NCBI RefSeq assembly: GCF_900105735.1
Contig: NZ_LT629793.1
Location: forward strand, 806,001-870,000
Length of the DNA stretch: 64,000 nucleotides
Direction: 5' to 3'
Origin: Pseudomonas yamanorum
GTDB lineage: Bacteria > Pseudomonadota > Gammaproteobacteria > Pseudomonadales > Pseudomonadaceae
Shown: in pieces, positions 1 through 8,294 of the stretch
Layout of the letters: every line of letters begins with the position of its first letter
How positions within the stretch are numbered: the stretch's first letter is position 1
Program-made: the position numbers and the translations under genes
Notes under the pieces: model-generated
Databases searched by the model: none
What the model was told of the DNA's origin: nothing
Seen by the model: the letters and a program-made list of their open reading frames with translations, nothing else

Positions 1-26
1 ACGAAGAACTCGGAAAAAACCTGAAT

Positions 27-1004
27 CTATCGTGAAATTATTTCCTGGCTACCGTCCGGCAAGGTGCGCAAGGCCACCGGAAGAATGTGCGGCAAGGCCT
101 TGAGCAAGGCGTCGGTGTCGGTGGATTTGAACACACTGGTCAAGCGCAGGTTGCTCACCGCAGGCGTACTGACCCGCAACGGTTGCTCGCGGTAACGCGA
201 GACTTCCCGGGCGACTTCGCCGAGGGTAGCGTTGTTGAACACCAGCTTGCCGGTGCGCCAGGCCGTCAGTTCTTCTGGGTTGACGGCGTAGGCAGCCGCC
301 ACCTGGCCCCGGTCGTCCACATGGGTGCCCCGGCCGGCCGTGAGCATCACGACGGCATCGGATGTGCGTCCTTGTACCTTGACCGTACCGGCCTCGACCA
401 CCACGCGGGTCTGGTCGTCATCGCGACGCACGTCGAAACGTGTACCGGTGACCGTCACCTGCCCTGCCCCCGCCGACACCACAAAGGGCCGGCTGGTGTC
501 GTGTTCGACACTGAACATCGCCTCGCCCTGCTTGAGTTCGATGCCGCGCTGACCTTTTACGTAATGCACCGCCACCACGCTGCGGCTGTTCAAATCCATC
601 AGCGAACCGTCGGGCAGCGCCACCTGCCGGCGCTCCCCCAGCGCGGTGCTGAATTCGGCGTTGTACGTCGCCGGATGATCCAGGCCACTGAACAACCCAA
701 GGCCCAGGGCCACCGCCAGCACACTCGCCGCCACCCCATAGCGCAGCACTGGCCGGCGCTTCGCACGCGGTTCTGGGGCATCGCACAACGCCTGCAAGCG
801 TGCCTTTGGCACCAGGTCAGTGGCGCTCCACAAACCCTGCAGCACATCAAATTCGTACTGGTGCTCGGCATGCTCCGCACGCCAGGCATCAAAACGCTCG
901 CGTTCTTCGACGCTCAACGGGCTGTCCTGCACACGCACAAACCACTGCGCTGCCTCATCGCGGGCCGTCGCACTGCCGCAGGCACACTCACGGGTATCCA
1001 TCAT
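27..1004 (-). CDS. FecR-family anti-sigma factor / sigma regulator
   Basis: Inner-membrane regulator of the FecI-type sigma factor encoded just upstream; relays ligand occupancy of an outer-membrane TonB receptor. The cytoplasmic N-terminus has the DUF4880 pattern (AAQWFVRVQ..LSxEERxRFDAWR), followed by one hydrophobic segment (YGVAASVLAVALGLGLF) and a periplasmic FecR domain with TALGERRQVALPDGS and GEAMFSV motifs. An ATG at 1037 overlaps the sigma-factor stop (ATGA), but the ATG at 1004 has an AGGA six bases upstream and gives the more usual N-terminus, so I use 1004. Translational coupling to the sigma gene is likely either way. The cognate receptor would be expected immediately downstream, beyond the left edge of the window. 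Confidence 0.9.
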   Translation of the reverse strand: MMDTRECACGSATARDEAAQWFVRVQDSPLSVEERERFDAWRAEHAEHQYEFDVLQGLWSATDLVPKARLQALCDAPEPRAKRRPVLRYGVAASVLAVALGLGLFSGLDHPATYNAEFSTALGERRQVALPDGSLMDLNSRSVVAVHYVKGQRGIELKQGEAMFSVEHDTSRPFVVSAGAGQVTVTGTRFDVRRDDDQTRVVVEAGTVKVQGRTSDAVVMLTAGRGTHVDDRGQVAAAYAVNPEELTAWRTGKLVFNNATLGEVAREVSRYREQPLRVSTPAVSNLRLTSVFKSTDTDALLKALPHILPVALRTLPDGSQEIISR

Positions 1005-1033
1005 GGAAGATCCTGTTTCAAAGCGGGCATTGG

Positions 1034-1534
1034 TCATGGGGCCATAGCGTCCAGGCGGTCACGTAGATGCCGCAGGGTGCGGATCATATACTTTTCCACC
1101 ATGTTTTTAGACAGGCCCAGGCGCTCGGCGATTTCCTGCTGGGTCAGGCCTTCGATCTTTTGCCAGATGAAAATCTTGCGGCAATTAAGCGGCAACTCGG
1201 CCAAGGCTCGCTCGATGGAATCCGCCAGCTGGATCGCGTGCATGAAATGCTCCGGGTCGCCACTGTGGGGAGAACGCTGATCAAAGGCCTCCAGCGTCAT
1301 CGCCTCCCGACGGTCTTCGCGACGATAGGCGTCAACTGCGATATTGCGCGCCGTTTGATGCAGATAGGCACGAGGTTGCTCAACTGCGCTGGATTTTGAC
1401 TCAAGCACCCGCACAAAAGTGTCGTGGGCCAGGTCTTCGGCCTGCTGACGGTTTCTCAGGCGGCGCGTCCAGGTCCCGATCAACTCTTCATAGTGCTCGA
1501 AAAAGCCTGTTCTGCGGGGCGGCTGAGGAGTCAT
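1034..1534 (-). CDS. ECF sigma factor, FecI-like
   Basis: RNA polymerase ECF sigma factor of the iron-starvation (FecI) type, about 166 aa. Region 2 is visible as FEHYEELIGTWTRRLRNRQQAEDLAHDTFVRVLE and region 4 as LAELPLNCRKIFIWQKIEGLTQQEIAERLGLS, followed by a KYM..RHLRDRL helix. A longer reading frame opens at a TTG (1591), but the ATG at 1534 places the start at the usual position before region 2. The gene is followed with ATGA overlap by fecR, the normal order. It probably controls a TonB-dependent siderophore receptor gene outside the window; the receptor at 40.4-42.8 kb also carries an STN domain but is far away and on a different unit. Confidence 0.9.
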   Translation of the reverse strand: MTPQPPRRTGFFEHYEELIGTWTRRLRNRQQAEDLAHDTFVRVLESKSSAVEQPRAYLHQTARNIAVDAYRREDRREAMTLEAFDQRSPHSGDPEHFMHAIQLADSIERALAELPLNCRKIFIWQKIEGLTQQEIAERLGLSKNMVEKYMIRTLRHLRDRLDAMAP

Positions 1535-1680
1535 CTGGGTGCACTGGGGAGGCGGGGCGTGAATAGTAATGCTTCCTATTAAGTGGAGCAATTGCTTCCC
1601 GTCGTCCTCTTTCCTTGACCCTTGTGCAACCCGCCCAATCCCGGCAGCATTCGCCCGTGACTTTCACGGACGAGCACCTT

Positions 1681-2238
1681 ATGACCCTGCCCTTTTTCGC
1701 CCCCTTTCTCCTCACCACTGAACGCCTGGGCCTGCGTCCTCCCCATCAGGATGATTGGCGCGCGCTGTTTGCCATCTGGTCCGATCCCGAGGCCATGCGC
1801 TACTTTTCCTTTCCCACCATGACCCGCGCCGAGCAGGCCGTTGAACGCTTCGGCCAACTGATGGAAGCCTCGATTGCCGGTGAAGACCTGGTGTGCATGG
1901 TGGAGTTGCTGGCCACCGGCGAGGTGATCGGCAGTTGCGACCTGTTCAATGTGGATGAGCAATGCGGTCGTGCCGAAATCGGCTTTACCCTGAACCGCCA
2001 GCATTGGGGCAAGGGCTACATGAGCGAGGCGGCCCGCGCCGTGATCGACCACGGCTTCAACACCGTCGGGCTGCGCCGCCTTGAAGCCGATATCGACCCA
2101 CGCAACCTGGGCTCCGCAAGATTGCTCGAGCGCCTGGGTTTTGTGCGCGAAGGCCTGTTGCGCGAGCGCTGGGTGGTCGGCGATGAGATCTCGGACAGCG
2201 CGCTGTATGGCCTGCTCAAGCGTGACCGCCCTGCCTGA
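1681..2238 (+). CDS. GNAT-family N-acetyltransferase (RimJ/RimL type)
   Basis: Acetyl-CoA-dependent N-acetyltransferase, 185 aa, of the RimJ/RimL/Acetyltransf_3 group. Visible signatures are the N-terminal LTTERLGLRPPHQDDW strand-helix, EIGFTLNRQHWGKGYMSEAARAVIDHGF (acetyl-CoA-binding region) and LEADIDPRNLGSARLLERLGFVREGLLRERW, typical of the C-terminal half. The reading frame opens earlier at a TTG (1615); the ATG at 1681 immediately precedes the first conserved strand and is preferred, though its ribosome site is weak. The 3' end overlaps that of the convergent transporter gene by 23 bp. The substrate (ribosomal protein, antibiotic or small metabolite) cannot be read from sequence. Confidence 0.85.
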   Translation: MTLPFFAPFLLTTERLGLRPPHQDDWRALFAIWSDPEAMRYFSFPTMTRAEQAVERFGQLMEASIAGEDLVCMVELLATGEVIGSCDLFNVDEQCGRAEIGFTLNRQHWGKGYMSEAARAVIDHGFNTVGLRRLEADIDPRNLGSARLLERLGFVREGLLRERWVVGDEISDSALYGLLKRDRPA

Positions 2239-3100
2239 CCCACAACGGGCGTCCCTTCTTCATTCCCACGATCAAGGCCAACAGAATCAAGCCCATGGCC
2301 TGCCACTGCGAAACCCCGGGGCGCTCCCCCAGAATCAGCATCGAGCTGACGATCCCAAACACCGGGATCAGCAGTGACAGGGGTGCCACCCGGGAAACCG
2401 GGTACTCGCGCAACAGCAGGTTCCAGCCCCAATAGCAGAAGTGCGTCGCGCCATATACCTGAAACGCCAGCGAGAACAACGCCACGCCGTTCAACTGCCC
2501 CGGCAACGCGATAAAGGCTTGCGGGCCGTCCAGCAGCCACGTCAACAGCACCAGCGGCAACGGTGCAAACAGGCTGGCCCAGACCACGAAGGCAAAGATC
2601 TCCCGCACCCCGGAAACCTTGATGATGATATTGCCGATGCTCCAGGCCAACGCGCTGAACAGCACCAGGGCAAACCCCAGCATCGTCGCCGTCCCCTGCA
2701 CACCCAACAGCATGCCCACCAAGCCCATGGCCGCCAGCGCCACGCTGATCAATTGCGGCAGGGACAGGCTTTCACGAAACAGCAGCACGCCCCAGCCCAG
2801 GGTGAAAAATGCGCTGAACTGGATCAATAGCGACGCGCTGCCGGGGGGTACGCCCATGGCGATCCCGAGGTTGATCAAGGTCCACATCGCCACCCCGAAG
2901 ATCAAGCCGTAGGCCGCCAGCCACTTCACCGCCACCTGGGGGCGTTTTACCAGAAACACCCAGGGCAATGCCGCCAGGGTGAAACGCAGGGCCGTCAGCA
3001 ACAATGGGTTGATCTCGGCCAGGCCCAGCTTGGTGATGGGGAAGTTGAATCCCCACATGGCCGTCACCAGGACGGCCAATAACAGGTGTTTGTGCTTCAT
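2216..3100 (-). CDS. EamA/DMT-family transporter
   Basis: Ten-helix inner-membrane exporter of the drug/metabolite transporter superfamily, with two EamA repeats. The first repeat opens with VTAMWGFNFPITKLGL and the second with LVLFSALAWSIGNIIIK; the short positively charged tail ends GMKKGRPLWVRQ. Length (294 aa) fits the family. An upstream in-frame ATG (3115) would add five residues; 3100 matches the usual MKHKHLLLAVLVTAMWG type start. It is divergent from the AraC-type regulator at 3217, which is therefore its likely regulator, an arrangement resembling NimR/NimT-type exporter control. Substrate unknown; related proteins export amino acids or small metabolites. Confidence 0.88.
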   Translation of the reverse strand: MKHKHLLLAVLVTAMWGFNFPITKLGLAEINPLLLTALRFTLAALPWVFLVKRPQVAVKWLAAYGLIFGVAMWTLINLGIAMGVPPGSASLLIQFSAFFTLGWGVLLFRESLSLPQLISVALAAMGLVGMLLGVQGTATMLGFALVLFSALAWSIGNIIIKVSGVREIFAFVVWASLFAPLPLVLLTWLLDGPQAFIALPGQLNGVALFSLAFQVYGATHFCYWGWNLLLREYPVSRVAPLSLLIPVFGIVSSMLILGERPGVSQWQAMGLILLALIVGMKKGRPLWVRQGGHA

Positions 3101-3216
3101 GGTGACGGGGTCCATTTGCTGGTTGGCACGATAAGAGGCCGTGCATCCGGCAGATTTTTTCGCAAATCGTGATGGCCCGCCTGCGATTGTGGGTCAACAA
3201 AGGCTAGAATCAGGCC

Positions 3217-4023
3217 ATGCCCGATATTCATCCCTACGAAAACACCCCTCGCGACGTGGTCGTGACCGCTATCGACTATGCCGACGGCCAGCTGTTCCCT
3301 GACCACGCGCACCCGCGCGGCCAGTTTGCGTATGCCAGCCGGGGTGTCATCACGGTCTACACCGCTACCGGTAACTGGGTCGTGCCGCCCCGCCGCGCGA
3401 TCTGGGTGCCGCCGCATGTGTCCCACGCCATGCTGATGCGCGGGCCGGTGACGATGCTCAACACCTACATCCGCCCGCAGGCGGCGCGGCGGCTGGAGTT
3501 GCCGCAAGCGTGCCAGGTGTTGGACGTCTCGCCGCTGCTCGGGCAGTTACTGGAGAAGGCCGTGGAGGTGCCTGCGCGTTACGCGATGGGTGGCCGCGAT
3601 AGCTATTTGATGGGCTTGCTGCTGCACGAGATCGCCCAGATGCCGGTGCTGCCGCTCAGTGCACCGTTGCCTGTCGAGCCGCGCTTGGCGAAGGCTTGCG
3701 AAGAGTTTCTGGCTGGGCCTTCGTTGGAGGTCAGCATTGATGCCATGGCGCTCGGCGCGGGGATGAGCCGCCGGACGTTTACCCGGCAGTTTCGTCAGGC
3801 CACGGGTATCAGTTATCTGCAGTGGCGCCAGCAAGCCTGCCTGCTGGCGGGGATTGTGCGGCTGGGCAATGGGGAACCGGTGACCAGGGTGGCGCTGGAT
3901 TTGGGGTATAGCAGCCCGAGTGCGTTTGCGACGGTGTTCAAGCGTGTATTGGGTGAGGTGCCGAGTCGGTATTTCACCAGGGAGTTGCGGGGGGGTGGGT
4001 CGGGGTACATATCCGTTGTTTAG
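3217..4023 (+). CDS. AraC-family regulator with N-terminal cupin
   Basis: Transcription factor of 268 aa: an N-terminal cupin-like effector domain (FPDHAHPRGQFAYASRGVITVYT..GNWVVPPRRAIWVPPHVSHAM) and a C-terminal double HTH (LEVSIDAMALGAGMSRRTFTRQFRQATGISYLQWRQQACLL and VTRVALDLGYSSPSAFATVFKRVLGEVPSRYF). It resembles NimR/YeaM-like regulators and is divergent from the EamA exporter. The last residues GYISVV and the TAG stop are encoded by the left edge of long repeat A (from 4005), so the native C-terminus may have been altered when the repeat arrived; the tail is beyond the second HTH and probably dispensable. Confidence 0.88.
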   Translation: MPDIHPYENTPRDVVVTAIDYADGQLFPDHAHPRGQFAYASRGVITVYTATGNWVVPPRRAIWVPPHVSHAMLMRGPVTMLNTYIRPQAARRLELPQACQVLDVSPLLGQLLEKAVEVPARYAMGGRDSYLMGLLLHEIAQMPVLPLSAPLPVEPRLAKACEEFLAGPSLEVSIDAMALGAGMSRRTFTRQFRQATGISYLQWRQQACLLAGIVRLGNGEPVTRVALDLGYSSPSAFATVFKRVLGEVPSRYFTRELRGGGSGYISVV

Positions 4024-4054
4024 GTAACGGCCGCTTATGGTTCCGCTCTTACAG

Positions 4055-5520
4055 CCATCCCTTTCAAGGTCTGCGTTTAAAAGTCCGTTTAAGGCCATGT
4101 TTAAGTACGTTTATCCGACTTGGCCGCCTTAAGCACCCTAGCTGTTGAGACATGCGCCCGTGCTGCCTTACCTTCCAGCCACTCCTTGGGCTTGGCTACT
4201 TTGGGGCCACGAGGGCTTTTTGCTACGGACTTAGGTTTGATCATCCTTGCCAGGGCCAGCAATCGCTCTGCCAGCCCTTGCGGAGTCTTTTCAAGAGGGA
4301 AATTTTCCGCAGGCAATGCGATCTGCAAGCCTTGATAATCACTGCGAACATGCACCGCCAAATGGAAAATCGAAACCTGCCAACCCTCTGGCTGCGTTTC
4401 GCGGTGCGCCTGCTCAACGCTACGCTTGAGAACCGATAAAACGTTGTAAGCCAGGACCGCCGAGGCAAAGCCCAATAGCGCGGCTTTCGGGCTGCCAAGG
4501 CCTGTAATTTCACTGTCCAGTACCGACTCAAGGCGCTGAAACATTCCCTCGATACTCCAGCGATGACGGTATAAATCGGCTATCTGCCGGGCACCGATGG
4601 TGTCGGGCAAATTGCTCCAGAACCACATCACCAAATCACCTGAGTCATTCGCCGTTTGCAGGCTCAACTCAACACGTCGCCAGCGGCGGCCACCCTTCAC
4701 TTCGATGATTTGTTCGCGAACGGTTCCGCTATCGACCGTCCCTGAGTCTTGCCACTCACTTTCCTGGACCAGGCGTGGATGCTTACTGGGTTGGCGAACG
4801 ATGAACGAAGCCCCCGTGTCCTCGCAGGCTTGCAGGATGGGCAGCGTGCAATAGAGCCGGTCAGCCATCCACAACTGGCCCGCGCATGCGCGGGCCAGCA
4901 GCGGTAAAACACTGACTCGCTCACTGGCGTAGGCATCTTCCCACGGCTGAAGATCAACGACTAAATCCAGATCCGGATCGTAGGCAACTACTGAAAATCC
5001 TGGGCGCGCTGCGCCGCGCTCATTGCGCAGAGCGCCTAGACGTTTTTCAGTGGCCGGCAAGTGGTTGCCATCCACAATACGCAACTGCCAGCCGGGCAGG
5101 ATCGATGAATGGCCGAGCGTTTCGACGGTTGGTATCAAACGCTCGGCACTGCCCGAAATGAGGGCGCGAAGCAGCTCGGGTTCGGTTCGCTTGATCTTGT
5201 CATAGAGTGCCGAAACACTGACCGAAAGGCCCTCCATCTTGCGCGCCGCCGCGTGCAACGACGGCCTCAAGCCCAATGAAACAAGGGACATCAGCTCAAC
5301 AACGGTTGAAAACAAAAGCTCACGTGAGTACTGCCGTTGGCGGTGATCATCGAACACCTTGTCAACCCAAGCGGCATCTACTGCCTGCTCTAATATCAAC
5401 TTGGTCATGACGCTGGCCGGAGCCTGTTTTTCAAACCGTTCTAAAACCTTTTCCCACATAGTTTCGTCGTCCTGACTGGATTGGTTAGGGGATTTTAAAC
5501 CAAGACCTTGAAAGGGATGG
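4055..5520 (-). mobile_element. IS4-family insertion sequence (1466 bp)
   Basis: Complete insertion sequence with 18-bp perfect terminal inverted repeats (CCATCCCTTTCAAGGTCT at 4055-4072 and its complement ending at 5520) and a 9-bp target duplication CTCTTACAG at 4046-4054 and 5521-5529. One transposase gene fills the element. The target is the loop of the outer hairpin (CCGCT-CTTAC-AGCGG) of long palindrome A; the uninterrupted sequence is preserved in copies B and C, which confirms the boundaries exactly. Confidence 0.95.
4101..5459 (-). CDS. IS4-family DDE transposase
   Basis: Transposase of 452 aa. DDE residues can be placed: first D in IVDGNHL, second D in WMADRLYC, and the IS4-type YREK-like signature YRHRWSIEGMFQRLE supplying the catalytic Glu. 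The N-terminal region (FEKQAPASVMTKLILEQAVDAAWVDKVF) and LRPSLHAAARKM are typical of IS4-family members of this size. The frame opens further upstream in the flanking repeat, but the ATG at 5459 lies inside the element with an AGGA about 14 bases before it. No frameshift or internal stop, so the element may still be active. Confidence 0.93.
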   Translation of the reverse strand: MWEKVLERFEKQAPASVMTKLILEQAVDAAWVDKVFDDHRQRQYSRELLFSTVVELMSLVSLGLRPSLHAAARKMEGLSVSVSALYDKIKRTEPELLRALISGSAERLIPTVETLGHSSILPGWQLRIVDGNHLPATEKRLGALRNERGAARPGFSVVAYDPDLDLVVDLQPWEDAYASERVSVLPLLARACAGQLWMADRLYCTLPILQACEDTGASFIVRQPSKHPRLVQESEWQDSGTVDSGTVREQIIEVKGGRRWRRVELSLQTANDSGDLVMWFWSNLPDTIGARQIADLYRHRWSIEGMFQRLESVLDSEITGLGSPKAALLGFASAVLAYNVLSVLKRSVEQAHRETQPEGWQVSIFHLAVHVRSDYQGLQIALPAENFPLEKTPQGLAERLLALARMIKPKSVAKSPRGPKVAKPKEWLEGKAARAHVSTARVLKAAKSDKRT

Positions 5521-5835
5521 CTCTTACAGCGGCTCACTTTTGAACAGCGCAAAAGTAAGCAAAACGCTCTTGCCCCACCACTCGGCACCTCGCCTAGGCT
5601 CGGTGTGCCCTCACTCCGGCTTTGGACCGTGGGCCGCCGTCATGGGCCATCCTTGGCCCAGGACGGCTAACCTGGCGTCCTGCCAGGCTACCCACGCTCC
5701 AAAGCCTGCGTTCGGCCAGCGTGGTTTAACGGGGCGCCTAAGATCAAAAGCAGATCAAGAGCACAGCGGCCTACCGGCCGGCTTGAGTGTTAAAAGCCAG
5801 ATCAAAAGCTACAGCGAAAGCAGAGCTGCTTTTCT

Positions 5836-5920
5836 GTGGGAGCTGGCTTGCCTGCGATGCAGACACCTCGGTTTTTCAGATACACCGAGGCGATGCCATC
5901 GCAGGCAAGCCAGCTCCCAC
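5836..5920. repeat. REPIN at the centre of copy A
   Basis: Two inverted REP sequences (GTGGGAGCTGGCTTGCCTGCGATG and its complement) separated by a short region with a second small inverted repeat. It forms the apex of long palindrome A. Its flanks (CAGAGCTGCTTTTCT on the left, ATTTGACCGTGCCCAC on the right) are swapped relative to copies B and C. Confidence 0.92.
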
Positions 5921-6302
5921 ATTTGACCGTGCCCACTTTTGATTTGGCTTTTGCTTCACCACACTCAAGCCGGCCGGTAGGCCGCTGTGCTGTTGCTTTT
6001 GATCTTGATCTGACTGCCCCGATAAGCCCAAGGCCGAACGCAGGTATTGCGGAGCGGGTAAACCGGCAGGACGCCGGTTTACCCGCGCCGGGCCATGGAT
6101 GGCCCGTCGCGGCGGCCCGCGGAGCAGTGCCGGAGTGAGGGAACACCGAGCCTAAGCGAGGTGCCGACAGGCGGGCAGAGCCCTTTGCTTACTTTGGGCT
6201 GGGCCGGCATTCCGGCTTTTCCAAAAGTGAGCCGCTGTAAGAGCGGAACCATAAGTAGCCGTGACCGAAGAAGCGGATATGTACTCCCTCCCCAAAAAAA
6301 CC

Positions 6303-7658
6303 TCACACCAGCCGCTTAATCTGCTTATGCCGCCAAACCAACCGGTAATACGCCGTCTGCAACCCCAGCATCGCCAGATACGTCACCGGAAACGCCATCC
6401 ACACCCCTTCCAACCCAAACCGCGCATTCAGCAGATAAGCCACCGGCAACTCCACCCCCAACACGCAAACGATCGAAATCCCCACTGGCACCAGCACCAC
6501 GCCGCTGGCCCGCATGATCCCGCCCACCACCGCCTGGAAGCCAAACACCAAAATGCTCCAGAGCATGATATGCAGCAGGTGCTCAGCCTTGACCCGCGCA
6601 TCCACGTCGGTAATGAACAACCCCAACAACCAGTGCGACAACCCATACCCCAACACAATCAACCCACCCGTCAGGCACAGGTTGATCAAAATTCCCGTAC
6701 GCAGGATCGGCCCAATCCGCTCCAGCCGCCCTGCCCCGATCGCCTGCGCCCCCAGAATCGACGCGGTGATGGCAATCGACAACGCCGGAAACTGCACATA
6801 GTTGACGATCTGCGTTACCGCCCCATACGCCGCCGTCGCCTGGGAACCATGGCTGTTGACCAGCGCCAGAATCACCAGCTCCGACAACGACAACACCACC
6901 ATCTGCAACCCGGTCGGCAGACCAATACGCAGCACCTTGCCCAAAATCACCCGGTCCAGCCGCAACGCCGCCATCAACTCGCGATCCGGCGCCATCACGT
7001 GGTTTTTATGGCGCAGGCGCAGCACCAGAAACGTCATCGCCAGGGCGTTACCCACCAGCCCTGCCAGTACCGCGCTCTGAATGCCCATCGGCGGCAAACC
7101 CAGCCAGCCCTTGATCAGCGCCGGGGTCAGCACCAGGCCCACGGCGGTCGAGACCATCAGCGCCAGCAACGGCGACACCGTGTCACTCACGCCTCGCAGC
7201 AGTTGGGTGAACAGGATGAACACCAGCAACAGCGGCATGATCAGCATCATCATCTGCGCGTAACCCACCGCGTCATCCAGCACATCCACCGGTGTGCCCA
7301 GGGCCTGCATCGCCGGCCGTGCAAACACGCTGCCCAGCACCGCCGCGATCACCCCGATCAGGGCGCCGAGGGTCAGGGTGGCGCCGGTGATCGACTTGAC
7401 CATCGAGGTTTCCTGAGCGCCCCACGCCTGGCCAATCAGCACCGAAGCGCCCGCCCCCAGGCCGATCACCAGGGCGATAAAGAAAAACACGATGGGGAAC
7501 ATCCCCGACACCGCCGCCAACGCCTGGGTACCGAGCATCTGCCCGACGTAGATACCGTTCAGCGTGCCGGAAAAGCTCTGGAGGAAATTGGACAGCACCA
7601 TGGGTGCCAGAAAGATCAGGTAGATCTGCCACAACGGTCGTTGCTGGGTGACTTCCAT
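6303..7658 (-). CDS. MATE-family efflux transporter
   Basis: Inner-membrane multidrug/toxin extrusion (MATE, NorM/DinF-like) antiporter, 451 aa with about twelve hydrophobic segments in two six-helix halves. The first half starts WQIYLIFLAPMVLSNFLQSFSGTLNGIYVGQMLG and contains GLGAGASVLIGQAWGA; the second half starts LRIGLPTGLQMVVLSLSELVIL. Expected to exchange cationic drugs for Na+ or H+; substrate unknown. It is 22 bp downstream of the DUF2239 gene and may be at the end of that transcript. The 3' end abuts long palindrome A. Confidence 0.92.
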   Translation of the reverse strand: MEVTQQRPLWQIYLIFLAPMVLSNFLQSFSGTLNGIYVGQMLGTQALAAVSGMFPIVFFFIALVIGLGAGASVLIGQAWGAQETSMVKSITGATLTLGALIGVIAAVLGSVFARPAMQALGTPVDVLDDAVGYAQMMMLIMPLLLVFILFTQLLRGVSDTVSPLLALMVSTAVGLVLTPALIKGWLGLPPMGIQSAVLAGLVGNALAMTFLVLRLRHKNHVMAPDRELMAALRLDRVILGKVLRIGLPTGLQMVVLSLSELVILALVNSHGSQATAAYGAVTQIVNYVQFPALSIAITASILGAQAIGAGRLERIGPILRTGILINLCLTGGLIVLGYGLSHWLLGLFITDVDARVKAEHLLHIMLWSILVFGFQAVVGGIMRASGVVLVPVGISIVCVLGVELPVAYLLNARFGLEGVWMAFPVTYLAMLGLQTAYYRLVWRHKQIKRLV

Positions 7659-7680
7659 GAAGGTTCGGATCTCAATGCAA

Positions 7681-8244
7681 TTAGGCAGGGAAAGCGTTGC
7701 GTGATAACCAGGCCAGGTACAACTTCACATCCACTGGCCAGTGCGCAATCTTGTTGGAAAAGTCGGCGCCGTCCTGGGCAAACAACGCCCGCGAGGCTTC
7801 TTCGAAACCCGGCAGGTCGCCGCCGAGTGCGCTCATGAAACGATAGCTGGATTCCTTGGCCTGGCGTCGCTCATCGTGCTCGGCATGGGCGTTGCGTGCT
7901 TCATCCACCAGCCGGCGCAAGGCCGCCGAGGCGCCACCGCGTTGTTGCCCCAGCCACTCCCAATGCCGTGGCAGCAGGGTCACTTCACGGGCGACCACGC
8001 CCAGCTTCGGTCGGCCTACGGTAGGTGACGCAGGCACTTCGGCTTCGGTCACCGTGGCTGCCGGTTGCTGGGGCGCATAACCCGCGGGCCAGGGATAGTC
8101 GACTTGAACGCCGCTGGTGTCATCGAACACCAGCAAGCTGCCGGTCGACAGGTCGAGACTTTTCAGGTTTTTTGCGACGTCGGCATAAGAGCCGGCGGCC
8201 ACGCGTTGGTGGCCAAGGAAGGCGGTGCAGTGTGATGCGCTCAT
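7681..8244 (-). CDS. DUF2239 family protein
   Basis: Protein of 187 aa recognised as DUF2239: N-terminal CTAFLGHQRVAAGSYADVAKNLKSLD, then LLVFDDTSGVQVDYPW and a conserved centre GRPKLGVVAREVTLLPRHWEWLGQQRGGASAALRRLVDEAR, whose pattern recalls a ribbon-helix-helix-like or helical DNA/protein-binding segment. No signal peptide or membrane helix. Function unknown. Two direct CCGGGTAAAA repeats lie just upstream of the ATG on the coding strand (8248-8276), suggesting its own regulated promoter although amiB ends only 50 bp upstream. Length and composition fit neighbouring genes. Confidence 0.82.
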   Translation of the reverse strand: MSASHCTAFLGHQRVAAGSYADVAKNLKSLDLSTGSLLVFDDTSGVQVDYPWPAGYAPQQPAATVTEAEVPASPTVGRPKLGVVAREVTLLPRHWEWLGQQRGGASAALRRLVDEARNAHAEHDERRQAKESSYRFMSALGGDLPGFEEASRALFAQDGADFSNKIAHWPVDVKLYLAWLSRNAFPA

Positions 8245-8247
8245 GGT

Positions 8248-8276
8248 TTTTACCCGGAATATATTGTTTTACCCGG
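8248..8276 (-). promoter_or_regulatory. Direct repeats CCGGGTAAAA upstream of the DUF2239 gene
   Basis: Two exact copies of TTTTACCCGG (+ strand) at 8248-8257 and 8267-8276, 19 bp apart, separated by an AT-rich AATATATTG. They sit immediately 5' of the DUF2239 start. The spacing of about two helical turns suits a dimeric regulator or a repeated operator. The regulator is unknown. Confidence 0.4.
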
Positions 8277-8294
8277 GTCATATTAGCTTGAAAT

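Larger units (their letters stand above)
4005..6284. repeat. Long composite palindrome, copy A (interrupted by an IS)
   Basis: Imperfect inverted repeat of about 805 bp once the IS and one target duplication are removed. The outer ends are GTACATATCCG and CGGATATGTAC. Each arm (about 350-400 bp) carries, from outside in, a CCGCT-CTTAC-AGCGG hairpin, a GGCACCTCGC..GGCTCGGTG block, a GGGCCATCC.TGGCCC hairpin and a CCTGGC-GTCC-TGCCAGG type hairpin; the arms meet at a REPIN (5836-5920). Copies B (11996-12817) and C (23076-23930) have the same architecture. It lies between the convergent 3' ends of the AraC and MATE genes. No convincing protein is encoded. Confidence 0.9.

Noticed and set aside
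1535..1600. Possible Fur box before the FecI-like gene (GAATAGTAATGC..CTATT)
   Set aside because: Only a weak dyad and a poor match to the 19-bp Fur consensus; a Fur site is expected biologically but I cannot support it here.
5459..5588. Longer N-terminus of the IS transposase starting at 5588
   Set aside because: The extra residues are encoded by the flanking palindrome outside the IS terminal repeat.
6261..7838. 525-codon + strand frame opposite the MATE gene
   Set aside because: Very rich in His, Arg, Gln and Pro, with no domain pattern; it is the antisense shadow of a GC-rich membrane-protein gene.
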